Of a stretch of DNA of 64,000 bases, positions 27,347 through 37,202 are shown piece after piece (the first letter of the stretch is position 1; each line of letters opens with the position of its first letter). Under the pieces are notes generated by a model. That model was not told where the DNA came from. It was given only the letters and a program-made list of their open reading frames with translations, and ran no database searches. The DNA lies in contig NZ_LYPF02000001.1 of the NCBI RefSeq assembly GCF_001661595.2, forward strand, positions 124,001 to 188,000. Reading direction: 5' to 3'. The position numbers were made by a program, and so were the translations under genes. This DNA is from Crocinitomix algicola. Its GTDB lineage: Bacteria > Bacteroidota > Bacteroidia > Flavobacteriales_D > Crocinitomicaceae.

Positions 27347-28771
27347 ATGATTCAGTTTTTAAATCGTTACGGGTTGTTAGTGTTAATTGTAGTTCAATGT
27401 TTACTATGCATTCCTTCCCTTTTATACTTGCCAATCGCTTTGGATGAACCCTTTTCTATTTTTCATGCTCAGCAACCTTGGGAGGTTTTATGGGAGGAGA
27501 TCCCTAAAGGTAATAATCCATTAGGTCACTTTGTACTCTTAAAAATATGGATGTCATTTGCGGGAACTGCTCCGTTTTCTTTGAGATTATTTTCTCTTTT
27601 GATACGAGTTCTCACTCTAATAGCAATGTTCGAGCTTGGAAAAAAAATATTGCCAAAAAAGTTTGTTTTTAGTGCAATTTTAGTTTTTATCTTTTTAAGA
27701 ATCAATCATTATGTAGCAGTGGAGGTGAGAATGTATGGTTTGTTTACCCTGTTTTTTGTTTTAATACTGAATGACTTTCTCAATCTTCTTGAACGTAAGA
27801 AGAACGCCAGATTTGTCTATCAACTCGGTTTGTGGAATGTTGGTTTATTGTATGTTCACTATTTAGGCGTACTTGTTTTAGGGTTTGAGTTACTTATGCT
27901 TATTTTGTTTGTTAAGCACCTGGATAAAAGTGTTTTAATACATTTTTGCTTAACATTAATTATAAGTGTTGTTCTTTATTATCCGCAATTATATATTTTA
28001 TACAATCGAATTAATTCGGTGGGCGAACAAGGAACTTGGGTTGAATTACCCTTGTTGAGGGATCTTTGGATTAATTTGATAAAAATATTCAATAACGAAT
28101 TCGCTTTTTACGCTACTCTTCTTTTAATCGTTTCTTTTGCGTTTTTTAAAAAGGCGAACCCTTTTTATTTTAAATCTTGGAAAGAACGTTTTATTCTTAT
28201 TTGGTTTTTACTTGGTTATTTCGGAATATTCTTCTTTTCCTATATTTATCAACCTTTTTTCACGATTAAATATCTTCAGTTTTTGTCCGTTCCAATGATT
28301 TTTATTTTGATGATAATTGTAAAAAACTGTCTTCCGATGCAGAAAAAAGAGTACAGCGTATTTTTATTTTTAATACCATTTCTTTTAAGTTTTAAATTAA
28401 TTCCAGATATCAACCGTAATCCTGACCGATTAGTAGGCTTCGTAAAAGAGGAGTTTATTAAGAATCAAACAACGGTCTATTATTGTCCACCGCACTATAA
28501 TTATGAATTGGCTTATCATTGGAATAGCGAATCGTTTAATTTATACAGTAATCTTGAAGAATTTTTGGAAAAGGAAAATATCTATGCGGTCTACGATTGG
28601 GCTGAAGTGCTTGAAAATAGATTTGGTTCTAAACGAAAGATATATATAGATTTTGATGCGAAATTTTTGTATCCAAATAATAATATTCTTGAAGAATTAA
28701 ATGCAAATTGTACTTTTGTTAAATCGGCTGAATTTAAAGGAGATTTTCGTGTTTATATTTATGAAAATTAG
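27347..28771 (+). CDS. GT39-like polytopic glycosyltransferase (copy 1)
   Basis: The 474-residue membrane protein has about ten hydrophobic segments. The motif IALDEPFS lies in the first periplasmic loop, where PMT/ArnT-like (GT39/PMT_2) enzymes keep their catalytic Asp-Glu, and NNPLGHF follows about 35 residues later. The C-terminal part is a small soluble domain starting at PDINRNPDR. A paralogue sharing these motifs lies at 29588-31024. Such enzymes transfer sugars from polyprenyl phosphate to protein, lipid or glycan on the periplasmic side. The acceptor is unknown. Confidence 0.75.
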   Translation: MIQFLNRYGLLVLIVVQCLLCIPSLLYLPIALDEPFSIFHAQQPWEVLWEEIPKGNNPLGHFVLLKIWMSFAGTAPFSLRLFSLLIRVLTLIAMFELGKKILPKKFVFSAILVFIFLRINHYVAVEVRMYGLFTLFFVLILNDFLNLLERKKNARFVYQLGLWNVGLLYVHYLGVLVLGFELLMLILFVKHLDKSVLIHFCLTLIISVVLYYPQLYILYNRINSVGEQGTWVELPLLRDLWINLIKIFNNEFAFYATLLLIVSFAFFKKANPFYFKSWKERFILIWFLLGYFGIFFFSYIYQPFFTIKYLQFLSVPMIFILMIIVKNCLPMQKKEYSVFLFLIPFLLSFKLIPDINRNPDRLVGFVKEEFIKNQTTVYYCPPHYNYELAYHWNSESFNLYSNLEEFLEKENIYAVYDWAEVLENRFGSKRKIYIDFDAKFLYPNNNILEELNANCTFVKSAEFKGDFRVYIYEN

Positions 28772-28820
28772 GACTGTTTTTAGCGATTATAGATTTTATT
28801 AAGTAGATTTAACCCAAACC

Positions 28821-29588
28821 ATGCAAAAAGCAATTCGAGTCAATATTATAGGTGCAGGTAATGTTGCTACCCATCTAAGTAAAGCACTATTCGCTGGAGG
28901 TGTAGATATAGTATCAATTTTTTCGAGGGATTTCATTAATGCCCGTGTTTTATCACGACAATTTGGAGCAAAAGCCGTTGATAATATTCAGGATGTTGAA
29001 CGCAATGTAGATTTAAATATCATCACGGTAAAGGATGATGCGATAGCGAGTGTGAAAAATCACCTTCCTAAATCAGTTCCTGTAGTTCATAGTTCGGGTT
29101 CAGCATCCATTCATTTATTAGAAGGCTTTAATGATTATGGGGTATTGTATCCGCTTCAAACATTTTCCAAACAACGTGCTTTAGACATTGCTTCCATTCC
29201 CTTTCTAATTGAAGGCAATTCGATAGAATTTGAGCAATGGATTATTAATTTTACGGAAGATTATCTTTCAGAAAATGCCCATCGTGCAAATACTAAAAAA
29301 CGAGGAGAAATTCATCTGGCAGCAGTTTTTGCTTGTAACTTCACAACACAGCTTTTGGATGAATCTGATTCCTTATTAAAATCTTCAGGTTTAGATATAA
29401 GCCTTCTGCACCCACTTATTAAAGAAACACTAGAAAAGGCCCTCGAACTCGGCCCGCGTGAGGCTATGACTGGTCCAGCTAAACGCGGAGATAATGCTAC
29501 AATTGAAAAACACCTCAATCAACTGCAAGATGAGGAGTTAAAAACGATCTATCAATTATTATCAAGTCGAATAATAGCTAATTTTTAA
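28821..29588 (+). CDS. Rossmann-fold/DUF2520 oxidoreductase
   Basis: The 255-residue cytoplasmic protein has an N-terminal dinucleotide-binding motif (NIIGAGNVATHLSKAL) and a C-terminal helical DUF2520 domain (GEIHLAAVFACNFTTQL...GPAKRGD). It resembles the F420/NADP oxidoreductase-like family related to ketopantoate and pyrroline-carboxylate reductases. No substrate is known to me. It is sandwiched between two paralogous GT39-like genes, overlapping the second by one base (TAATG). Confidence 0.85.
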   Translation: MQKAIRVNIIGAGNVATHLSKALFAGGVDIVSIFSRDFINARVLSRQFGAKAVDNIQDVERNVDLNIITVKDDAIASVKNHLPKSVPVVHSSGSASIHLLEGFNDYGVLYPLQTFSKQRALDIASIPFLIEGNSIEFEQWIINFTEDYLSENAHRANTKKRGEIHLAAVFACNFTTQLLDESDSLLKSSGLDISLLHPLIKETLEKALELGPREAMTGPAKRGDNATIEKHLNQLQDEELKTIYQLLSSRIIANF

Positions 29589-31024
29589 TGAGTTTATTTG
29601 TTAGGAATAATATAATCTTATTATCCTTAATTGGTTTATTTTTACTGGTTAATGTTTTGGTGATTGAATCTTTTCCAATTGCTCTTGATGAACCATTTTC
29701 GATATTTTATGCTCAACAAAACTTGGGTGATTTGTTGGAAATGTTCAAAGGGGAGAATAATCCTCCATTACATTTTGTTCTCTTACATTTTTGGATTAAA
29801 ATATTTGGCATATCCGCATTTGCAGTGAGAAGTTTATCTCTTGTTTTTGCTCTATTAACTATTCCTGTTGTATACAATTTTGTAAAAAAAATAGCTGGGA
29901 GAAATTCTTCTATAGTTACAGTTGTATTTTTCGTGTTTTCAAATTTTTTACATTATCACAGCATAGAGGCCAGGACTTACTCTTTACTTTTCTTTTTGTA
30001 CTCAATAGTGCTTAGTTCTTTATACTCCGTTATATTTGAAGGAAGAAGAAAGTCGATCTATGTTTTAATGCTGGGAAACTTGTTCTTACTGTATTCCCAT
30101 TACATTAGTGTACTAATCATTCTTACTGAGTTTATAGTTATACTTGTTTTCATTAGAAAACTAAAAATAAGTCTCTTAAAAGATCTTGTTCTGAGTGTCT
30201 TTTTAATGGTTGTAGGTTATATTCCAGGAATCTATCTTCTGTTCATAAGATTAAATGATGTGAATTCAAATGGGACTTGGGTACCTTTACCTGAATTCTC
30301 AGAGCTGTATGGTAATATTCTTCGTTTTATGAACGGGAAATTTTCGTTTATAGGAATCTGTTTAATATTCGTTGTTTTGCTTTTTTATAGAAGATTTAGG
30401 TTAACTAAGTTTAACTTGATTCCACTGGTAAAGGAAAGTCGCTTATATATTTTATTGATGTTTGCTTCTTCTTACTTTGGGATGTTCATATTTTCGTACT
30501 TATTTGAACCAGTATTTTTAGATAGGTATTTAATATTTACAAACATTCCACTAATCATATTAGTAGTCGTATTATGCCAAGATCTAATGAATGACGTTTT
30601 GTCAAAAAGGTTTTTATTTATTCTTTGTTTGCCATTAATTACTTTTTTTGATTTTATCCCGGATAATAATCGAAACCCAGATAACCTTGTTGAATGGATA
30701 CATAATAAGTCGAATGAAAAAAGCAGTATAGTGATCTCTCCTCCATACTTCCAATATACATTTTTATATCATTTCGATCGAACACTTTTTTCAAACTACA
30801 ATAACTTGGAGGGATTAAAATTTTTAAATAATATACATCCTTGTTATAATGGTATTGAACTAAAAAATATCGATTTAAACAAATCTGTCTTCTATATAGA
30901 TATGGATACGAGATTTACATTGGGAGATAACACAATTAAAAGTAGTTTAATAGGGGATGCTTATGAATTAATTGATAGCTCTATATTTAAAGGTGATGCC
31001 ATAGTATATTACTTCAAACTTTAA
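29588..31024 (+). CDS. GT39-like polytopic glycosyltransferase (copy 2)
   Basis: This 478-residue protein is a clear paralogue of the one at 27347-28771. The first loop has IALDEPFSIFYAQQ against IALDEPFSIFHAQQ, then NNPPLHFVLLHFWI, similar membrane topology, and PDNNRNPDNLVEW before the C-terminal soluble domain. The Asp-Glu pair expected for GT39 catalysis is kept in both. Its ATG overlaps the stop of the DUF2520 gene. Divergence over most of the length suggests an old duplication, perhaps with different acceptors. Confidence 0.75.
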   Translation: MSLFVRNNIILLSLIGLFLLVNVLVIESFPIALDEPFSIFYAQQNLGDLLEMFKGENNPPLHFVLLHFWIKIFGISAFAVRSLSLVFALLTIPVVYNFVKKIAGRNSSIVTVVFFVFSNFLHYHSIEARTYSLLFFLYSIVLSSLYSVIFEGRRKSIYVLMLGNLFLLYSHYISVLIILTEFIVILVFIRKLKISLLKDLVLSVFLMVVGYIPGIYLLFIRLNDVNSNGTWVPLPEFSELYGNILRFMNGKFSFIGICLIFVVLLFYRRFRLTKFNLIPLVKESRLYILLMFASSYFGMFIFSYLFEPVFLDRYLIFTNIPLIILVVVLCQDLMNDVLSKRFLFILCLPLITFFDFIPDNNRNPDNLVEWIHNKSNEKSSIVISPPYFQYTFLYHFDRTLFSNYNNLEGLKFLNNIHPCYNGIELKNIDLNKSVFYIDMDTRFTLGDNTIKSSLIGDAYELIDSSIFKGDAIVYYFKL

Positions 31025-31032
31025 GAAGTTTG

Positions 31033-32532
31033 TTATTCCTTAAAAATTTTTACATTTTGAACTTTACCATTAGTTTGTATATTTAATATGTAATATCCGG
31101 AAGAAATATTTGAAGTATTTATCGTTAGATTATTATAACTTATACTTTCGAAGATCACTTTACCGTTTAAATCCAATAACCTAATTACGAATGTATCATT
31201 AATTCCTGTAATTGTAATTTCATCTTTTACTAAAGTTGGATATATTGTGAGGTTTTCTATTTTTTCTTGATTTTTGAGATCAAGAGTAATCACATCGTAT
31301 TCTAAATCTGTAATCGAGAATGTACCCGCAGAATTAACTGCATCATTTCGGAAGATTATTATATTACTTCCCCCAGGAGCATCAAAAGGTGAAGTTCCTA
31401 TACCTACTAAACCCTCATCGTAACAAAAATCAAGTGCCTTGATGTAATCATTTCCAAGCTCTCCAAAATTCCTAATATAATCAAAAGCAGTATAGTAAGT
31501 GTAGAGTATTTTATTGACAAATGCATCGGTGTACCCTTCAGCTATATCTACAGAACCCCAACTGGTTGTAGTTCCTGCATAGTAGATATCATTAAAATTA
31601 TTAATCGCTAGGTCATTTATAATATCTCTCCCAGGCTGAGAACCTGACCAAGTTGTATCTGCAATTACATGTAAATCAGAGGTGTCAATTTTGTAAACCC
31701 AAAAATCCATACCACAGTCACATTCTTCAAAGTTATTATAGCTTCTACCTCCACCTATGAGATAATAATTTTCTCTAAATTTAATTGAATTGAAAATATC
31801 TTCATTTTCTTTTCCCGCCAAAATTTTTGAACCAAGGTTTCCGTTAAAATCATATTTCAAAAGAATTCCATCAAGATTACCGGCTCCTTCAGAATCAGTT
31901 GATCCTACAACCACAATTGAATCACCATGAATCAATAAATCGGTGGCGAAGTCAGTACCTTCTCCACCATAAGTTTTAGACCACAATTCTAGTCCATTTT
32001 TATCAACTCGAACAATGTGAATGTCCGTACTTCCTTCGCCATAACTATAAGTCTCACCGACTAATACAAAGCCACTATCGGGCATTTCTTTCAAGGCATA
32101 AGCTTTATCCCAGTCAGTCCCACCATAGGTTTTTTCCCATAATGGGTTGCCATTAATATCTGTTTTAATTAAATAAAAATCAAATCCACCTTCTCCATAA
32201 CTGTTTGTATATCCAGCAACTGCATAACCTGAGTCTTGCGTAAGAACGATTCCTTCTCCCCAATCAGATCCTTCACCACCGTAATTATATGACCATAAAA
32301 AATTTCCAACAGAATCTATTTTCATTAAAAAGACATCAGCATTTTCCGAACCAAAACTACTTGAACTACCGGTAGCGATATATCCCGTGTCTAAAGTCTG
32401 TTTGATATCCCTACCATAATCATATCCTGTATTACCATATGACTTTAGAAATACGGTGCTTTGTGTAAATGAATTATTAGTAACCATTACCATTAAAACT
32501 ACAATAATCAAATGTTTTATTTTTTTTCTCAT
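31033..32532 (-). CDS. Secreted beta-propeller-like protein with T9SS sorting domain
   Basis: The 499-residue product has a signal peptide (HLIIVVLMVMVTNNSFTQ). It then has at least four repeats of about 50 residues of the form DxGYxxxGxTxSxGxGxxDxxLxKxDxxGNxLWxxxYGG, as in SBBP/delta-60-like surface proteins of Bacteroidota. The C-terminus (IENLTIYPTLVKDEITI...VKIFKE) is a type A sorting domain. It is the last of three genes packed head to tail (2-base gap) with an outer-membrane protein and a lipoprotein, suggesting a surface complex. Confidence 0.82.
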   Translation of the reverse strand: MRKKIKHLIIVVLMVMVTNNSFTQSTVFLKSYGNTGYDYGRDIKQTLDTGYIATGSSSSFGSENADVFLMKIDSVGNFLWSYNYGGEGSDWGEGIVLTQDSGYAVAGYTNSYGEGGFDFYLIKTDINGNPLWEKTYGGTDWDKAYALKEMPDSGFVLVGETYSYGEGSTDIHIVRVDKNGLELWSKTYGGEGTDFATDLLIHGDSIVVVGSTDSEGAGNLDGILLKYDFNGNLGSKILAGKENEDIFNSIKFRENYYLIGGGRSYNNFEECDCGMDFWVYKIDTSDLHVIADTTWSGSQPGRDIINDLAINNFNDIYYAGTTTSWGSVDIAEGYTDAFVNKILYTYYTAFDYIRNFGELGNDYIKALDFCYDEGLVGIGTSPFDAPGGSNIIIFRNDAVNSAGTFSITDLEYDVITLDLKNQEKIENLTIYPTLVKDEITITGINDTFVIRLLDLNGKVIFESISYNNLTINTSNISSGYYILNIQTNGKVQNVKIFKE

Positions 32533-32534
32533 GA

Positions 32535-33770
32535 TTATAAATTAAAATGTGCAGAGAAGTTTATGCTTCTTCCAAAACCAATTTTTTTAGATAGGTTGCC
32601 AATCATATTAAATGTACCTAAAGAAAAATAACTATTTCCTTTAGTCCACAAGTTAAGGTTGAGGCCCCATTGAAGACCTCCAAACCCACCGTAAGCTAGA
32701 CGAGTAGAAGCGGAAAAAAAATCATATGGCTCATAATAAAGGCCTCCAAAAACATAAGGGAAATAGTCTGACGTAAGAATGGTTTTAAACCCTAGTGTAT
32801 ATTGAATTTTTTGATCACTGTTGCGAATAGGAGACTTTTGCAATACGAATTCGATAGGTAATGCAGCGAAATTTCTTCCAATTCCCTCATAAATCCCTAA
32901 CGTATCAATAAAATTATACTTTTTTGTTTCTCCTTCTGGTCTATTAAGAATTTCATTTACATTGAATCCTGTGTAGACACTGGTCGAATCTATAGTATAT
33001 TGATGGTTATTTTGATTCCAACCAATAAAACCTAAATTATTCACTTTTAGATTTAAGAATTGGCGACGACCTTTTTTCGATTCGAAGAAAAAATTGTAAT
33101 TCAAGTCAATACTCACACCACTGCCTTGAAATCCTAAATAGGGATAAAAACGATCTGTTCGATATCCTGCACCTTGAGCATGTAGAATAAGTGAGTCCGA
33201 TCCATTATAAAGCCAAGTGTCATTCATTCTAGCTTCAATTGCTTTTGATCCAGAAACGTAATTAATTTTGACACTTGATTGTGTAGTTCTATCAAAAATT
33301 CCGATTCCAAATTTTTGATAATGGAGGTATTGAAAATGAGCAAACGAAAAATTTAGTGTGTCATTGATTGAGCCAGCATTCCCAAACATCGCTAGCTTAT
33401 ATAAATCCGTTGGTATATTGGCAGAAACTAAATGATGGTCAGCTATTGAAATGACTAAACCGTATTTCTCATTTTTAATTGGATGAATGTTTGGATTGAA
33501 ATGTTCGATTTGTTGTTTAGCTTCACCACCAAGTCGATTGTTCTGATCCATTCGGTTGAAATTCTTATCTTTTATTGCTTGAGTTATCGTTCCTCCAAAG
33601 ATAAATTTATCAGTAAAATTATTATTCAACCGATTACTTCCATAGTAGTTTTGCGAACTTATTTGTAAACGATTTTTATCAAATGTTGTATCGTTGATAA
33701 CAGGTGAAATCTCTTGCGTAACTCCTGTTAAACTGAGTAAAAAACTTAGGTATAAAATATTTCTATTCAT
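32535..33770 (-). CDS. Outer-membrane barrel protein, DUF5723-like
   Basis: The 411-residue product has a short signal peptide (ILYLSFLLSLTGVTQ) and many amphipathic, aromatic-rich strands with Gly-Tyr-Phe content, ending in a Phe-rich strand (SINFSAHFNL) as outer-membrane barrels do. From memory it resembles the Bacteroidota family DUF5723, which I cannot confirm. It lies between a lipoprotein gene (overlap of one base) and a T9SS cargo gene, so it may anchor or secrete one of them. Confidence 0.6.
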   Translation of the reverse strand: MNRNILYLSFLLSLTGVTQEISPVINDTTFDKNRLQISSQNYYGSNRLNNNFTDKFIFGGTITQAIKDKNFNRMDQNNRLGGEAKQQIEHFNPNIHPIKNEKYGLVISIADHHLVSANIPTDLYKLAMFGNAGSINDTLNFSFAHFQYLHYQKFGIGIFDRTTQSSVKINYVSGSKAIEARMNDTWLYNGSDSLILHAQGAGYRTDRFYPYLGFQGSGVSIDLNYNFFFESKKGRRQFLNLKVNNLGFIGWNQNNHQYTIDSTSVYTGFNVNEILNRPEGETKKYNFIDTLGIYEGIGRNFAALPIEFVLQKSPIRNSDQKIQYTLGFKTILTSDYFPYVFGGLYYEPYDFFSASTRLAYGGFGGLQWGLNLNLWTKGNSYFSLGTFNMIGNLSKKIGFGRSINFSAHFNL

Positions 33771-35341
33771 TAGAGTTGGATGCGTAAATTGAGATTAGAC
33801 TTTAAGTTAAAATCTAAATAAGATGCTGCACTTATTTTGATTTTTTCATTGTTATACGAGTTGAAGCTCACATTGAGGATAATTTTATTTGCTTTTACAA
33901 GATTTGACATATTATTCGAAGTGATATTAAAATTCACTGAACCTTCTTTCGGAGTGGTTACAATTGTTGCTTCGTTGAAAATACCAGCTTGGAGCGGTGG
34001 GGTCGCGTAAATGGTATCTATCACTACTTGGTCTTCATTTAAAATGAATAAGGAAGCGTCAGCCTCTAAAGGGAAACCATTGGTGTAGTTCAATGTGGCA
34101 TAGGCGGTTTGGGGATCAATAGTTGTATTTGTGAATCCGTTTACTTCAAATGTGTCTTGTATTGTTAAATCGTTAGCTCCAAAGTTTAAAGGGAATTCTC
34201 CATCGAGATAGAGTTCCATTTTTGATCCAGGGAAGAATTCGTCATTGCCACCGGTGATGTTTCCGAAAGGATTGATGTCTAATTCATAACCAATTATTAA
34301 AGAGTCACTCAAATTTTCCAGAAACGATAAAATGTTACTGTTACTATTGTTAATGTTTATGGGGTAGTTGGATGGTTCAAAATCATAATAACCACCACTT
34401 GCAGGGTTGATGTTCAATAGTGTGTTTTTTTCTGTAAAATCAAATTCTGAAAAGCTATTCGTTCGCGTATTAATGCCTGACAATTTAGAGATTTTTGCTT
34501 GCGCTAAAAGGTTAAAGCCGTTTTTTATTGCGATGTTTAATTTTATAGAATCAAGTTCTACCGAGCCGGCCATTAATTTCTTTAACGGTGCTAAACTGAA
34601 CCCTGTTGTATCAGAGAAATGATATTGACCAAAATAACCTCTTGCGTAATTGGGTACAAGGTCTTTAAATTGGAAAGAAAAGGAAATACTATCGTACTGG
34701 GTGATTGTAAATGTTTCAGATTCTTCATTGGACTGAACTAAAATTTCTATTGCCAAGGTATTGAATGCTGATTCATCAATACCCCTTAAATCCATGGATT
34801 GGTAGGCCATATCAATTAAGTCTTCAGCTTTTGAAGGTGAGTCAACAGAGCCGGCATCAAGGTAGTAGGTTCTTTGTAAGATTTCTCCATCTTTTGTGAT
34901 GAAGGGGAATTTTGCTACAACTTTTGTTTTTCCTGGCCAAGGTGAAGAAATTTTGGCATCAGCAAATCCAGATTCGATGATGACGTTTTTAAGCTCAATG
35001 TCGCCTAATTCAAACTCTTGATCATAATTGTCAGGCATAGAAAAAGAAGGACTTACTTCAATCGAAGGAATTCCGATTGCTGTCTTAGTCGTAATAGTTG
35101 TATCCGGCATTTTGATTAAAGTGTCTAGTGAAAATTCTAGCACGGATTCACGAATGATTAATGAGAGATACCCTTCATCATTCGTCATCAAATTTTCTTC
35201 AGGAACGAAATCGGCCATTGTTAAATGTCCATAAGCTATTGGAGCACTCCAATCCGTGTCCCAAATTGTTTTTTCTTTCTTACATGAAATTAAACAAATA
35301 AGGCTGGCTGTAAGCAGGAGTTGTGAAGCGAATTTAAGCAT
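33770..35341 (-). CDS. Large lipoprotein of unknown function
   Basis: The 523-residue product has a lipoprotein signal (LLLTASLICLISC, followed by KKEKTIWDTDW). The mature part is beta-rich with repeated Ile/Leu/Phe strands and Asn/Asp loops, and shows no enzyme motif. It is the first gene of the three-gene surface operon ending at 31033. Function is not recognised; an outer-membrane-attached scaffold is a guess. Confidence 0.65.
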   Translation of the reverse strand: MLKFASQLLLTASLICLISCKKEKTIWDTDWSAPIAYGHLTMADFVPEENLMTNDEGYLSLIIRESVLEFSLDTLIKMPDTTITTKTAIGIPSIEVSPSFSMPDNYDQEFELGDIELKNVIIESGFADAKISSPWPGKTKVVAKFPFITKDGEILQRTYYLDAGSVDSPSKAEDLIDMAYQSMDLRGIDESAFNTLAIEILVQSNEESETFTITQYDSISFSFQFKDLVPNYARGYFGQYHFSDTTGFSLAPLKKLMAGSVELDSIKLNIAIKNGFNLLAQAKISKLSGINTRTNSFSEFDFTEKNTLLNINPASGGYYDFEPSNYPININNSNSNILSFLENLSDSLIIGYELDINPFGNITGGNDEFFPGSKMELYLDGEFPLNFGANDLTIQDTFEVNGFTNTTIDPQTAYATLNYTNGFPLEADASLFILNEDQVVIDTIYATPPLQAGIFNEATIVTTPKEGSVNFNITSNNMSNLVKANKIILNVSFNSYNNEKIKISAASYLDFNLKSNLNLRIQL

Positions 35342-35472
35342 GATTCTTTCTTTGAATGTTTACGAAAATAAGAAATAATTGGTTGGTTGTTTAGCATATA
35401 GAAGGATTACTATTCATATAGTGATGTTAATTAAACATTTTAGAGCGAGGTGAATATTGGGTATAACCTGTT

Positions 35473-35502
35473 TTGGTTGTCGAAATAAGGTTTTTATCTT
35501 TG
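35473..35502 (+). promoter_or_regulatory. Bacteroidota-type promoter
   Basis: TTG at 35473-35475 and TATCTTTG at 35495-35502 are 19 bases apart, a good match to the consensus. The -7 box ends 13 bases before the ATG of the DUF6495-like gene. Confidence 0.75.
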
Positions 35503-35515
35503 TAAAAAAAATAAA

Positions 35516-35983
35516 ATGGCGAAGTATAGGTTACTGACAAAAGAAGAGTTGGAAACTTTTGAAAAAGAGTTTGTAGATTATTTGGTTGTCAACGGAATAG
35601 CTGCTGATGATTGGGTGAAAATGAAATCTGAGGAACCAGATAAAGCCGAAAAAATCGTTGATTTATTTAGTGATGTAATTTTTGAAGGTGTTTTACGGAA
35701 GGTAAAGTTTTTAGAGTTGCACACAGATCAGTACATTCAATGTATTCAATGTTTAGATGAAGATATGAATACGGTGATTTTAAGTAGTAAAAATAAAAGT
35801 TTTAGTTTAAAAGAATTTGACTTGAATAAAACGTCCGAGTTTGTGCGCGAAAACTTTGACCTTCACAGTGGAACAAAGCCTTATTCAAAGCGCAGGGAAT
35901 TGGAGATTTTTGAGCTAACAGAAAGGGGTTATCAAATAACAACGGGTGATTTATTTAAATCGTTAATTTTAGCTACGGTTTAG
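35516..35983 (+). CDS. DUF6495-like conserved protein
   Basis: The 155-residue soluble protein starts AKYRLLTKEELETFEKEFV and continues FLVVNGI-like and KAEKIVDLFSDVIFEGVLRK segments. I recall these from a conserved Bacteroidota family (DUF6495) of unknown function. No catalytic motif is seen. Its stop codon directly abuts the ATG of the flavoprotein gene, and a good promoter precedes it, so the two form an operon. Confidence 0.75.
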   Translation: MAKYRLLTKEELETFEKEFVDYLVVNGIAADDWVKMKSEEPDKAEKIVDLFSDVIFEGVLRKVKFLELHTDQYIQCIQCLDEDMNTVILSSKNKSFSLKEFDLNKTSEFVRENFDLHSGTKPYSKRRELEIFELTERGYQITTGDLFKSLILATV

Positions 35984-37198
35984 ATGGATGTTGCTGTAAT
36001 TGGTGGAGGGGCCGCAGGATTCTTTTCTGCTATTCATGTGAAATATAATCATCCGGATGCTTCCGTAGTCATTATTGAGAAGTCTAATAAATTTTTGTCA
36101 AAAGTAAAGGTTTCGGGTGGGGGGAGATGCAATGTAACAAATGTTGAGCATCGCATTTCTGAATTGGTTAAAGCTTATCCAAGAGGAGGAAAGCAATTAA
36201 AAAAATTGTTTCCAACTTTTTCAACCCCAGATACAATGAAGTGGTTTGAAGAGCGAGGTGTTTCTCTTGTCGTTCAGGATGATAATTGTGTTTTTCCTGA
36301 ATCGCAAAATTCTCAAAGTGTTATTAACTGTTTTTTGTCTGAAGTAAATCGATTAGGTATTACAATTCAGACAGGTATAAAGGTTAAAGGTATAGAGCCA
36401 ATTGAAGATGGTAAGATTCGTTTAACTATGGACGAAGAGGTAGCTGTTTTTGATAAAATTATTGTTGCCACAGGAGGTTCGCCGAAGCGTACTGGTTTAA
36501 GTTGGTTGGAGCAAGTTGGTCATGAAATTGTTGAGCCTGTGCCCTCTTTATTTACATTTAACATGCCTGAGGAAAAGGTGAAAGATTTAATGGGAGTGGT
36601 AGTGGAAAAAACGATAACAAAAATTCCCGGTACGAAGCTAAAATCGGATGGGCCATTATTGATTACCCATTGGGGAATGAGTGGTCCATCAATTCTGAAA
36701 TTGTCCGCTTTTGGCGCAAGAATTTTAAGTGAAAATAAGTATAAATTCAAGGTTCAAGTAAATTGGGTTAATGAATTGAATGATAGTGTAGTGTTTGATG
36801 AAGTGCAACGATTGGTTAAGGAATATTCTTTAAAACATTTATCTTCCATTCGCCCTTACTACTTACCTGAAAGATTATGGCGGTTTTTATTGGACAGGGT
36901 AGGTCTAAATCCTGATAAAAAGTGGAATGAACTCGGAAAAAAAGGAATAAATAAAATAGTGACTATTTTGACCAATGATTTATACGATGTTAATGGCAAA
37001 ACTACATTTAAAGAGGAGTTTGTGACTTGTGGAGGAGTAAGCTGGGAAAGTATCAATACCAAGACCATGGAAAGCAAAGTGGTTCCTAATTTGTTTTTTG
37101 CTGGAGAGGTTTTAGATGTCGATGGCATAACAGGGGGGTATAATTTTCAAGCAGCATGGACAACGGCTTTTGTAGCAGCAAAATTCAATGTTGCCTAA
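35984..37198 (+). CDS. NAD(P)/FAD-dependent oxidoreductase, BaiN/HI0933 family
   Basis: The 404-residue flavoprotein has an N-terminal FAD-binding motif (VAVIGGGAAGFFSAIH), the family signature KVSGGGRCNVTN, IVATGGSPKRTG, and the C-terminal FAD contact LFFAGEVLDVDGITGGYNFQAAWTT. These features define the HI0933/YhiN/BaiN family, whose physiological substrate is mostly unknown. The product is cytoplasmic. It follows the DUF6495-like gene with no gap. Confidence 0.9.
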   Translation: MDVAVIGGGAAGFFSAIHVKYNHPDASVVIIEKSNKFLSKVKVSGGGRCNVTNVEHRISELVKAYPRGGKQLKKLFPTFSTPDTMKWFEERGVSLVVQDDNCVFPESQNSQSVINCFLSEVNRLGITIQTGIKVKGIEPIEDGKIRLTMDEEVAVFDKIIVATGGSPKRTGLSWLEQVGHEIVEPVPSLFTFNMPEEKVKDLMGVVVEKTITKIPGTKLKSDGPLLITHWGMSGPSILKLSAFGARILSENKYKFKVQVNWVNELNDSVVFDEVQRLVKEYSLKHLSSIRPYYLPERLWRFLLDRVGLNPDKKWNELGKKGINKIVTILTNDLYDVNGKTTFKEEFVTCGGVSWESINTKTMESKVVPNLFFAGEVLDVDGITGGYNFQAAWTTAFVAAKFNVA

Positions 37199-37202
37199 TT
37201 TT

